Origin: NORP240 sp046047495
GTDB lineage: Bacteria; Pseudomonadota; Gammaproteobacteria; Pseudomonadales; Pseudohongiellaceae
Assembly (NCBI GenBank): GCA_046047495.1
Contig: JBJOHV010000099.1
Span: forward strand, 1-63,948
DNA length: 63,948 bases
Direction: 5' to 3'
Notes under the pieces: model-generated
Told to the model about the DNA's origin: nothing
The model's input: only the letters and a program-made list of their open reading frames with translations
The model's database searches: none
Made by a program: the position numbers and the translations under genes
In this document: piece by piece, positions 26,447 to 34,709 of the stretch
How the letters are laid out: every line of letters begins with the position of its first letter
Numbering within the stretch: position 1 is the stretch's first letter

Positions 26447-27934
26447 TCAGGCCTTACGCAGTTCCAGCAGGCGTTCGATGAGTTCGTCAGGATCAAAACC
26501 CGTGTCCTGGGACAGGCTGTCGTGGAACACAATATCACTGCGGTTGGGGCCGCTGGCCCGCCAACGCCGCACATAATTGACGTTATTGGTGCCGGTGACG
26601 ATGGCGTGGGTGCGGACCCCCAGGGCTGCGGCGATCAACAGACAGGCGGAGTCATAGCCGATGAACTCATCACTGCGTTCTATGAGGGCGGCAATTTCGC
26701 CGATGTTGCATTGCAGACCCAGCAACTTGAAACCAGGCTCGATGGTGTCGATACTCTCGAAACCCTCCTGGATCACATCGAATCCGGCCCTGTGGGCGGC
26801 GCCCAGGATATGGTCGCTTCGTTCCCGGGTCGCCTCCGCCAGACCCATGTCCAGGATCACCTGGGTGCCGGGCTCCCGCAGCAGGGCCAGTACCAGCCGG
26901 GTTTCGAAATCCAGGGGCAGGCTGCGGCGTGACACGCCATTGACGCTGAGAGATACGGTCACCAGGCGCTTGCGTTTGATGTGATTCTGGTAATAACGGT
27001 TGGCCAGCAACAGCACCGGTTGCTCCAGCCACACCTTGGGGTGGCAGGGTGTGTCGCTGCCAAGGATGACGTCGAGCCAGCGATTGGCAAGTTGCACCAG
27101 GGTAAGGGAGGCCGTGTCTGCAACAGCAGCACCAACGCTGAAATACCGGTAATTGGCAGCCGCTGACACCGGCAGGGCGCCCAACTCGGTGAGACTGGAG
27201 CCACTGTCCAGTATCAGATATTCGTTGCCCGCCAGCCCCGCCACTTCCGCGTCCACCACGTCCAGCACCCGTTGCCAGGCCTGGCAGCGTTCCAGCAAAG
27301 TGCCCTGACGCGGGAAATGCACGTCCCGGACACGCAGGCCGGATGAACCGGGCGCCATCACCTGACGCAGTTTGCCCTGGCCCAGCACCACGATCTCCGC
27401 CTCCGGCCAGCGTCGCATGACCCGCTGACAGATGACACTGGTTATGGCAACGTCTGCACGGATACTCAGACGGGACATCAGCACGATCCGCTTGGGGTTC
27501 ATGGCGCTGTCCAGGGGCAGGGTAGCACTGCCGGTGAGCGCATCGAGGCGTTCGAGCAGCTGGTTGGCTTCAGTCAGACCGAAGCGCCGTAAATGGTTTG
27601 TGAGTCCCCGGGCCTGGGGCAGGCGGAGCAGGTAATCGATGATCCGGCAGATGACCCGGTTATAGTCCTCACAGCGGGGCTCCTCGAATTCATCGGTCAG
27701 TCGCTCGATGACGATGCCGAACAAGGCCTGGCTGGCTGGCTCATTGCCCGCCTGGGCATCAGGGTCGGTGGCCATGTCACACAGCAGATCGATATAGGCG
27801 CAGTCGTAATCCCCGCTGGCGAAAAATCCATCCACGAAGCGGGCGGCGATCTTGCGAGCCAGAGCCCCATGGGCAGTGGCATCCGCCTCACTGCCCAAGG
27901 TCTCCCATTGTTCCCTGTACTGGGCGGGTTTCAT
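26447..27934 (-). CDS. GT9/heptosyltransferase-like protein
   Basis: A 495-residue protein whose C-terminal half shows the GT-B ending typical of family 9: IGEIAALIERSDEFIGYDSACLLIAAALGVRTHAIV corresponds to the nucleotide-sugar-binding helix of heptosyltransferases. The middle contains a second Rossmann-like start (MNPKRIVLMSRLSIRADVAIT) at about 145. The first 140 residues are helical and unrecognised, making it longer than WaaC/WaaF (about 330). It is not near LPS core genes. Sugar donor and acceptor are unknown; some relatives could be inactive. Confidence 0.65.
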   Translation of the reverse strand: MKPAQYREQWETLGSEADATAHGALARKIAARFVDGFFASGDYDCAYIDLLCDMATDPDAQAGNEPASQALFGIVIERLTDEFEEPRCEDYNRVICRIIDYLLRLPQARGLTNHLRRFGLTEANQLLERLDALTGSATLPLDSAMNPKRIVLMSRLSIRADVAITSVICQRVMRRWPEAEIVVLGQGKLRQVMAPGSSGLRVRDVHFPRQGTLLERCQAWQRVLDVVDAEVAGLAGNEYLILDSGSSLTELGALPVSAAANYRYFSVGAAVADTASLTLVQLANRWLDVILGSDTPCHPKVWLEQPVLLLANRYYQNHIKRKRLVTVSLSVNGVSRRSLPLDFETRLVLALLREPGTQVILDMGLAEATRERSDHILGAAHRAGFDVIQEGFESIDTIEPGFKLLGLQCNIGEIAALIERSDEFIGYDSACLLIAAALGVRTHAIVTGTNNVNYVRRWRASGPNRSDIVFHDSLSQDTGFDPDELIERLLELRKA

Positions 27935-27972
27935 GGCAGGTGATGGCTCTCCAGGATGAGGGGAGCGCCCAG

Positions 27973-27978
27973 TATAAT
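27973..27978 (+). promoter_or_regulatory. candidate -10 element (TATAAT) upstream of the secreted repeat protein
   Basis: A perfect TATAAT hexamer in the 219-bp divergent region. The matching -35 is poor, and transcription from here would give a leader of about 170 bases before ATG 28154, so the call is tentative. Confidence 0.22.
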
Positions 27979-28153
27979 CAGGGTCCCGGCAAAATTCGAC
28001 TCAAGCCTGAAGTCCACCGGGTTCGCTTTCGAATCGGGCGGACGTGGACAGAGCCAACCGTTGGAATATTATGGTCAGCCGGAGGGTCCAAACTCCAGCT
28101 GACCTCGATTGATTACCTGACACCCTGAATTGATCGGGTTCGGGAAACACACT

Positions 28154-29551
28154 ATGCCCAGAACAGTCTCCGCCCTTCTGCTGATCAGCGCCTTCAACTG
28201 CTCGATCGGATTCCCATGGCCGGTCATGGCCGCCGAGGACGACCCGGTATCCCGCCTGCTGGCTGAACGCGAGCGATACTCCCAACAATTACAGGTTCTG
28301 GAGGAGGATTTGGGACGATTCCATGGCAGCCTGGTGGAACCCCTGGTGCAGCAGGCCCGTCTGAGCATGGCCCTCAACGACTTCGACCAGACCCGCTCGA
28401 TATTGGAGCGGGCCGTTCAGATTCAGCGCATCAACCATGGACTCTATACGGCAGAGCAGTTTCCCCTGTTGCAGCTGCAGGTGGAAAATGCCGTGCGCCG
28501 GGGGGACTGGGTGGATGCCAATGCCACCCTGGAACATTTGTACTGGCTGTATGTAAACAAGCACCGCGGCATGGATGCCGACCTGATTCAGGAACTGCGC
28601 AACCTGAGCGGATTTCATCTGGAAGCCGTGGCAGCGGATGTGGAAGAACGGCAGGCCTATCACTTTCGCCAGGCAGCACAGATAGGCGCAGTCACCCTGC
28701 AGGTGGGCCGGCATGTATGGGGAGATCAGGACATCCGGCTGGCGGAGCTGTATTACGACCTGGTGAAACAGTACTACCTGCAGGCGGTCGCTGTGGACCG
28801 CGGCAGCCGCACAGGCTATGAGCTGCGTGAGGTGGCACCCGGTTCTTCCTGGGTGCGCTCCCGACAGACGGCCATGCGTGGCTATTACCAGAGCGGGCTG
28901 GGCCTGTTGCAGCAGACCCGCGCCCTTTACCGGGCACAGCAACCTCCCGACCTGGAGGGGGAGGCTTTGGCCACCTTGTACCTGGCGGACTGGCAGATCC
29001 TGTTCACCCGGGATGCCGCTGCCGACACCTATCAACAAGCCTATGGAGAGTTGGTGGAGGCCGGCGTGGAACCTGCCTTGCTGACCCGCTTCTTTGCGGA
29101 ACCCAAGGTGTTGCCGCAGCCCCGGATTTACACCACAGTGGAGGCAGCCCTGGCGATGCAGGAAAATGCGGAAGTACCGGCAACTGCGTCCCGAGAGTCG
29201 CAACCCCTTGCTCCCTTTCACTTCAATGAATGGTCGCGGGCATTTCCCGATGTTCAGTTCCCGTTTCCCCGGGGCCAGGTTCGCTTCCGGGATGATGAGG
29301 CCTGGGGATCCGTCCTGTTGAGCTTCAGCCTGGCCGGACTCGAGAAAGTGTCCCGTTGGATCAATGGCCGTTACGTCACCCGCCTCAGCGTGCCTTCGAC
29401 CCTGGAAGTCCTCCAGCAGGATGGGGCTCCAGGCGAGGAACCGGAAAACTTCGCTGCCAAACTCCATTCCCTGCATTTTCGGCCACGGCTGGTGGACGGG
29501 ATACCGGAACCGGCCCGGGGCACCTTGCACTATCTGTTCTCCACCCGCTGA
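28154..29551 (+). CDS. exported helical-repeat (TPR-like) protein of unknown function
   Basis: A 465-residue secreted protein with a signal peptide at about 1-27 (PWPVMAA) and a helical region at about 40-310. The helices resemble tetratricopeptide repeats (LVEPLVQQARLSMALNDFDQ, VENAVRRGDWVDANATLEHL). A C-terminal beta-rich part at about 345-465 (FPRGQVRFRDDEAWGSVLLS) recalls TonB-like or energy-transducing folds but is not assignable. TTG 28130 is in frame, but ATG 28154 directly precedes the signal sequence and is preferred. It lies 108 bp ahead of oadG without being an obvious part of that operon. Confidence 0.7.
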   Translation: MPRTVSALLLISAFNCSIGFPWPVMAAEDDPVSRLLAERERYSQQLQVLEEDLGRFHGSLVEPLVQQARLSMALNDFDQTRSILERAVQIQRINHGLYTAEQFPLLQLQVENAVRRGDWVDANATLEHLYWLYVNKHRGMDADLIQELRNLSGFHLEAVAADVEERQAYHFRQAAQIGAVTLQVGRHVWGDQDIRLAELYYDLVKQYYLQAVAVDRGSRTGYELREVAPGSSWVRSRQTAMRGYYQSGLGLLQQTRALYRAQQPPDLEGEALATLYLADWQILFTRDAAADTYQQAYGELVEAGVEPALLTRFFAEPKVLPQPRIYTTVEAALAMQENAEVPATASRESQPLAPFHFNEWSRAFPDVQFPFPRGQVRFRDDEAWGSVLLSFSLAGLEKVSRWINGRYVTRLSVPSTLEVLQQDGAPGEEPENFAAKLHSLHFRPRLVDGIPEPARGTLHYLFSTR

Positions 29552-29659
29552 TTCCTGCGTCAGGCTTCACCTGCGTTGTGGGTTAGATTACCCGCGCCCG
29601 TTCTTGTATGATTTCGCCTTCCTGCAGGCCCCAGGCATCATCGCAGAGGAATCGATTAC

Positions 29660-29929
29660 ATGGCTGCCACCGAAAGTCTTCTCCAGCAGGGGCTGCAACT
29701 GACCCTGTTCGGCATGGGCACAGTGTTCATTTTCCTGGTGTTGCTGATCTTTGCCACCCGTGCCATGTCATTCCTGGCACTGCGCCTGGCACTGCGCCTG
29801 GCGCCCCCGGCTCAATCCAGCTTGCATCCGCACACAGCGGCCCCTGCTGATGGGGAGCTCGATGAAAGGCGGCTGACCGCCGTCATCGCCGCAGCCGTCC
29901 ATCACTATCGCCGGACAGGCAAGCCTTGA
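29660..29929 (+). CDS. oadG: oxaloacetate decarboxylase gamma subunit
   Basis: An 89-residue single-span membrane protein. Its helix at about 13-40 (LTLFGMGTVFIFLVLLIFATRAMS) is followed by a linker and a C-terminal VIAAAVHHYRR segment, the His-containing zinc-binding tail seen in OadG. In known complexes it holds the alpha subunit to the beta subunit. It is the first gene of oadG-oadA-oadB. Confidence 0.9.
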   Translation: MAATESLLQQGLQLTLFGMGTVFIFLVLLIFATRAMSFLALRLALRLAPPAQSSLHPHTAAPADGELDERRLTAVIAAAVHHYRRTGKP

Positions 29930-29980
29930 ACCCGGGTCCGTGTACCTGACCGCAATCGACTTTGACCGTGAGTGAAATCC

Positions 29981-31762
29981 ATGACCAATGACAAGAAGCC
30001 CCTGGGCATTACCGATGTAGTTCTACGGGATGCCCATCAGTCCCTGTTTGCCACCCGCCTGCGTATCGACGACATGCTGCCCATCGCCGCCAAGCTCGAT
30101 CAGGTGGGATTCTGGTCTCTGGAATCCTGGGGAGGTGCCACCTTTGATGCCTGTATCCGCTACCTGGGGGAAGATCCCTGGGAACGCATCCGCCTGCTGA
30201 AACAGGCCATGCCCAATACCCCCCAGCAGATGCTGTTTCGAGGTCAGAACATACTCGGCTACCGTCACTACGCCGACGATGTGGTGGAAAAGTTCGTGGA
30301 GCGGGCCGCCATCAATGGTGTCGACGTGTTCCGCGTCTTCGATGCCATGAACGACATGCGCAATCTGGAATGTGCCATCGCCGCGGTGCGCAAAGTGGGC
30401 AAGCATGCCCAGGGCACCATGTCTTACACCGTGAGTCCCGTGTACACCATCGACAGCTGGCTGACCATGGCACGCCAGATCGAGGCCATGGGCGCCGATT
30501 CCCTGTGCATCAAGGACATGGCCGGCCTGCTCAAGCCCTATGACGGTTTTGAGCTGGTCACCCGCCTGAAGCAGACCATCGCCATTCCCGTGCACATCCA
30601 GTGTCACGCCACCACCGGTATGTCCACGGCAACCTATCTGAAGTGTATCGAGGCGGGCATCGACAATGTGGACACCGCCATCTCCTCCATGAGCATGACC
30701 TATGGTCATTCGCCGACCGAGTCCCTGGTGGCCATCCTGGAAGGCACCGGCCGCAGCACCGGGTTGAATATCAAGCTGCTGGAAGAAATTGCCAGCTATT
30801 TCCGCCAGGTGCGCAAAAAGTACGCGAAGTTCGAAGGTTCACTCAAAGGCATCGATTCCCGCATCCTGGTGGCCCAGGTTCCCGGTGGCATGCTGACCAA
30901 CCTGGAGAACCAGTTGCGGGAGCAGAACGCCACCGACAAACTGGATGCGGTGCTGGAGGAGATACCCAAGGTGCGCAAGGATCTCGGCTTTATTCCCCTG
31001 GTCACGCCCACGTCCCAGATCGTGGGAACCCAGGCGGTGTTGAACGTTCTCACCGGGGAACGCTACAAGTCCATCACCAAGGAAACCGAAGGGGTTCTCA
31101 AGGGCGAGTACGGGGCCACCCCGGCGCCGGTGGACAAGGCGCTGCAGGCCACGGTGCTGAAAGGGGCCGCGCCGGTCACCTGCCGGCCGGCAGACCTGCT
31201 TGAGCCGGAATTCGACAAACAACATCAGGAAGTCCTGCGCCTGGCCAAGGCCGAAGGCTTTACCCTGATGAACGACGTCGACGATACCCTTACCTACACC
31301 CTGTTCCCCCAGGTAGGGCTGAAATTCCTCAAGAACCGCAACAATCCTGCCGCCTTCGAACCGGCGCCCGGCCAGGAATCCGCCATGGATTCCACCAAGG
31401 CAGCCGCGCCTGCTGTTCCTGCCACCGGGGCCGAGGTGCTCACCGTGGAAGTGGATGGCCGCGCCTATGTGGTCAGGATCAGCGCCGGTGGCAGCCTGTC
31501 CCGGCCGGAACCGGCGGGTCCGGCAGCGACCGCAGCACCCGTGAGTGATAGCCAGGCAGTGCCGGCACCCCTGTCGGGCAATGTGTTCAAGGTGCTGGTC
31601 CAGCCGGGTCAGACCCTCAGGGAAGGGGATGTGATATTGATCCTGGAGGCCATGAAAATGGAGACCGAGATCCGTTCACCCCGGGGTGGCACCGTGGGCG
31701 AAGTCAGGGTCAAGGCCGGTGATGCCGTGAAAGTGGGGGATACCCTGCTGATGCTCGGTTGA
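29981..31762 (+). CDS. oadA: oxaloacetate decarboxylase alpha subunit (carboxyltransferase with biotin domain)
   Basis: Transfers CO2 from oxaloacetate to biotin, yielding pyruvate, as part of a sodium-pumping membrane complex. The N-terminal TIM-barrel begins LGITDVVLRDAHQSLFATR and contains the metal and substrate loops (CHATTGMSTATYLK). A linker rich in Ala/Pro precedes the biotinyl domain with EAMKMET, biotin on Lys559. 593 residues from ATG 29981, as in other OadA proteins. GTG 29972 is also in frame. Tightly followed by oadB. Confidence 0.95.
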   Translation: MTNDKKPLGITDVVLRDAHQSLFATRLRIDDMLPIAAKLDQVGFWSLESWGGATFDACIRYLGEDPWERIRLLKQAMPNTPQQMLFRGQNILGYRHYADDVVEKFVERAAINGVDVFRVFDAMNDMRNLECAIAAVRKVGKHAQGTMSYTVSPVYTIDSWLTMARQIEAMGADSLCIKDMAGLLKPYDGFELVTRLKQTIAIPVHIQCHATTGMSTATYLKCIEAGIDNVDTAISSMSMTYGHSPTESLVAILEGTGRSTGLNIKLLEEIASYFRQVRKKYAKFEGSLKGIDSRILVAQVPGGMLTNLENQLREQNATDKLDAVLEEIPKVRKDLGFIPLVTPTSQIVGTQAVLNVLTGERYKSITKETEGVLKGEYGATPAPVDKALQATVLKGAAPVTCRPADLLEPEFDKQHQEVLRLAKAEGFTLMNDVDDTLTYTLFPQVGLKFLKNRNNPAAFEPAPGQESAMDSTKAAAPAVPATGAEVLTVEVDGRAYVVRISAGGSLSRPEPAGPAATAAPVSDSQAVPAPLSGNVFKVLVQPGQTLREGDVILILEAMKMETEIRSPRGGTVGEVRVKAGDAVKVGDTLLMLG

Positions 31763-31767
31763 ACACC

Positions 31768-32898
31768 ATGGGCCCGTTTCTGGAGTTGTGGCAGTCCACC
31801 GGTCTGTATCAGATCGTGTGGGGTCAGGCGATCATGATCGGCATTGGTCTGCTGCTGTTGTTCCTGGCCATTCGCAAGGGATTTGAACCACTGCTGCTGG
31901 TCCCCATCGGCTTCGGTGGCATCCTGGCCAATATCCCCGGCGTGGATATCGCGGTAGGGGACGGGGTCCTGCACCAGTTTTACGTCATGGGTCTGGAAAC
32001 CGGCATCTTCCCCCTGCTGATCTTCATGGGTGTGGGGGCCATGACCGATTTCGGACCCCTGCTGGCCAATCCCAGGACCCTGCTGCTGGGGGCGGCAGCC
32101 CAGTTCGGCATCTTCGCCACCCTGCTGGGGGCCCTGGTGCTGTCCGATTGGGGTGTTTTCGATTTCACCATTCAACAGGCTGCCGCCATTGGCATCATCG
32201 GCGGCGCCGACGGACCCACGGCCATCTATGTGGCGGGGATGCTGGCACCTGAGATCCTGGGTGCCATTGCGGTGGCGGCCTATTCCTATATGGCCCTGGT
32301 GCCCCTCATTCAGCCTCCCATCATGCGGGCTCTGACTACCGACGCCGAGCGCCGCATCGTGATGACCCAACTGCGGGACGTGTCAAGCCTGGAGAAGATC
32401 CTGTTCCCCCTCCTGCTGCTTATCCTGGTGGCCTTGCTGATCCCCAGTGCGGCGCCCTTGCTGGGCATGTTCTGCTTCGGCAATCTGATGAAGGAATGTG
32501 GCGTGGTGAAGCGCCTATCGGATACTGCCGCCAATGCCCTGATCAACATCGTGACCATCCTGCTGGGACTGTCGGTGGGATCCAAGCTGGGCGCGGAGCA
32601 GTTCCTGGTGACGGAGACCCTGGGCATTCTGCTATTGGGCATCGTGGCCTTCAGTCTGGGCACTGCCGCCGGCGTGCTTATGGGCAAGTTGATGAACCTG
32701 ATGCCAGGCACCACCATCAATCCCCTGATCGGCGCCGCCGGGGTGTCGGCCGTTCCCATGGCCGCGCGAGTGGCCAACAAGCTGGGCCTGGAAGCCAATC
32801 CCCACAATTTCCTGCTGATGCATGCCATGGGGCCCAATGTTGCGGGCGTCATCGGTTCGGCCATCGCGGCCGGGGTGCTTATCCAGTTCGTGGGTTGA
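31768..32898 (+). CDS. oadB: oxaloacetate decarboxylase beta subunit (Na+ pump)
   Basis: The membrane subunit that decarboxylates carboxybiotin and exports Na+. About 9-11 helices. Conserved segments GVGAMTDFGPLLANP and IGIIGGADGPTAIY match the OadB region IIIa that carries the key Asp, and NLMPGTTINPLIGAAGVSAVP matches region VIII. 376 residues from ATG 31768; an in-frame TTG at 31759 overlaps the oadA stop (TTGA). Its stop is two bases from the convergent cysE end. Confidence 0.94.
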   Translation: MGPFLELWQSTGLYQIVWGQAIMIGIGLLLLFLAIRKGFEPLLLVPIGFGGILANIPGVDIAVGDGVLHQFYVMGLETGIFPLLIFMGVGAMTDFGPLLANPRTLLLGAAAQFGIFATLLGALVLSDWGVFDFTIQQAAAIGIIGGADGPTAIYVAGMLAPEILGAIAVAAYSYMALVPLIQPPIMRALTTDAERRIVMTQLRDVSSLEKILFPLLLLILVALLIPSAAPLLGMFCFGNLMKECGVVKRLSDTAANALINIVTILLGLSVGSKLGAEQFLVTETLGILLLGIVAFSLGTAAGVLMGKLMNLMPGTTINPLIGAAGVSAVPMAARVANKLGLEANPHNFLLMHAMGPNVAGVIGSAIAAGVLIQFVG

Positions 32899-32900
32899 GA

Positions 32901-33698
32901 CTATTTGGCGGTCGTGGTCTGGTCTGCCAGGAAATTCTGGTCCATGGTCTGGGATGGTGCTTCGCAGCCGGGTTTGCCCACCACCCGGGCCGGCACACCC
33001 ACCACCGTGGTATGGGGGGCCACATCGGACAGCACCACACTGCCTGCGCCGACCTTGGCGCCCTCACCAATCACGATATTGCCCAGCACCTTGGCACCGG
33101 CAGCCACCAGCACACCGCTGCGGATCTTGGGGTGCCGATCACCCTGCTCGTTGCCGGTACCACCCAGGGTGACCTGTTGCATGATGGAGACATTGTCCTC
33201 GATCACCGAGGTTTCACCGATCACGATCCCGGTGGCGTGGTCGAACATGATGCCGCGGCCGATGACGCAGGCCGGATGAATATCCACACCGAATACCTCG
33301 GAATTCCTGCTTTGCATGAAAAGCGCCAGGTCTCGACGATTGTTCTGCCACAGGAAATGGGCGAGGCGGTGCACCTGGATCGATTGAAACCCCTTGAGAT
33401 ACAGAATGACGGGCAGGAAGGCGTTGGTGGCAGCGTCACGTTCGTACACGGCCCGTATGTCGCTGGCGGCATGGTCGAGAATCTGCGGTGATGCCCGAAA
33501 GGCCGCATCGAACAGTTCCCGCACCGAGATGGCCGGCATCACATCATCGGCCAGCTTGTTGGCCAGAATGAAGCTGAGGGCGGATTGCAGGCTCCCATGA
33601 TTAAGCACGCAGGCATACACATAACTTGCCAGCAAGGGCTCGCGTTGAATGACCAGTTTGGCTTCCTGCGTTAGCTTTTCCCAGACCTTGGCTGCCAT
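32901..33698 (-). CDS. cysE: serine O-acetyltransferase
   Basis: Makes O-acetylserine from serine and acetyl-CoA, the first step of cysteine synthesis. The helical N-terminal SATase domain (1-140) contains IQVHRLAHFLW. The left-handed beta-helix of hexapeptide repeats follows with DIHPACVIGRGIMFDHATGIVIGET, including the catalytic DH pair, and LGGTG. 265 residues, as in E. coli CysE (273). The C-terminal tail after GVPARVVGKP is where feedback inhibition by cysteine acts in known enzymes. It stands alone, convergent with oadB. Confidence 0.95.
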   Translation of the reverse strand: MAAKVWEKLTQEAKLVIQREPLLASYVYACVLNHGSLQSALSFILANKLADDVMPAISVRELFDAAFRASPQILDHAASDIRAVYERDAATNAFLPVILYLKGFQSIQVHRLAHFLWQNNRRDLALFMQSRNSEVFGVDIHPACVIGRGIMFDHATGIVIGETSVIEDNVSIMQQVTLGGTGNEQGDRHPKIRSGVLVAAGAKVLGNIVIGEGAKVGAGSVVLSDVAPHTTVVGVPARVVGKPGCEAPSQTMDQNFLADQTTTAK

Positions 33699-33754
33699 AT
33701 GTCGCTCCTCGAGAGGGAGCGTATGGTAGCAGTTTGTCCGGGGGTAAAAAAGAA

Positions 33755-34615
33755 TCAGGATTTCAGGAGGCGGCGGACCATGCCCTGCGGTACCTGCCTG
33801 GCGGCGTCGGTATCGGCAATGGCACTGGCCATGTGTCGGGATTCCACCAGGTGCCGCCCCTTGCCGTAGGCCACCATCAAGGACTTGTGAGCCAGCACAT
33901 TGACAAGGCGGGGAATGCCTCCGCTGGCCGCATAGAGCTGGTCAAGCGCCGAACTGGAGAACATGATGGCTCCGCTGTAACCTGCCTTCATGAGTCGGTG
34001 GGTCACATAGGCTTCCACCCCGGCCCGGTCCAGCGCAGGCAGTTTGAATGAGTAGCTGATCTGTTTGCGCAAGGCACGCAGGCTGGAGCGATCCAGATGA
34101 CTGTCCAGCTCCGGTTGTCCAAACAGTACCACCTGTAACAGTTTAAGATCCTCGTTGCCGGATGTAGTCAGCAGGCGGACGGCCTCCAGAGTCTCTTCCG
34201 GCATGGCTTGGGCTTCATCCACGAACAGCACCACCGACTTGCCTTCCTTCTGGAAATTGACGAGCTGCTCGGTGATTTTTTTCAGCAAGTCATAGTAGCT
34301 GTCACCGGGTGATTGATGGACGCTGAATTCCTCCGCCAAAGCATGCATCAAACCCTCCTCGCTCAGGATCGGATGGGGGATATAGGCGGTTATGTAGCGG
34401 CTCTTGTGGTTTTCAAGGGCATTGAGGGTCTTGCGGCACAGCATGGTTTTACCCGTGCCCACCTCGCCGGTGATTTTGATGAAGCCACCCTGATCGCCCA
34501 GGGTTTTTATGAGGTTGTCGAACACCTCGACATGACTGGGGAGCTTAAGGAAAAAATGGGTATTGGGTGTCAGGGAAAACGGGTACTGCGCCAGGCCGAA
34601 ATGTTGTAGGTACAT
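33755..34615 (-). CDS. ExeA/MshM-type AAA ATPase
   Basis: A 286-residue AAA+ ATPase of the GspA/MshM group that assists type II secretion or MSHA pilus assembly. The opening MYLQHFGLAQYPFSLTPNTHFF is typical; Walker A GEVGTGKT is at 50-57 and Walker B VVLFVDEAQ lies near 153. It lacks the peptidoglycan-binding C-terminus and transmembrane segment of ExeA, so MshM is the better match. No msh cluster is seen beside it. It could work with the GAF-PilB-like ATPase 29 kb away (inference). Confidence 0.85.
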   Translation of the reverse strand: MYLQHFGLAQYPFSLTPNTHFFLKLPSHVEVFDNLIKTLGDQGGFIKITGEVGTGKTMLCRKTLNALENHKSRYITAYIPHPILSEEGLMHALAEEFSVHQSPGDSYYDLLKKITEQLVNFQKEGKSVVLFVDEAQAMPEETLEAVRLLTTSGNEDLKLLQVVLFGQPELDSHLDRSSLRALRKQISYSFKLPALDRAGVEAYVTHRLMKAGYSGAIMFSSSALDQLYAASGGIPRLVNVLAHKSLMVAYGKGRHLVESRHMASAIADTDAARQVPQGMVRRLLKS

Positions 34616-34709
34616 GATTAAGCCCCGCGTGATCGCAGGATTGTACTGTTGCTCAGTAAAACTGTCATGAATGGTTATCGGCCTAGCCAGGCTTTTTTGA
34701 AAGTCTGCA

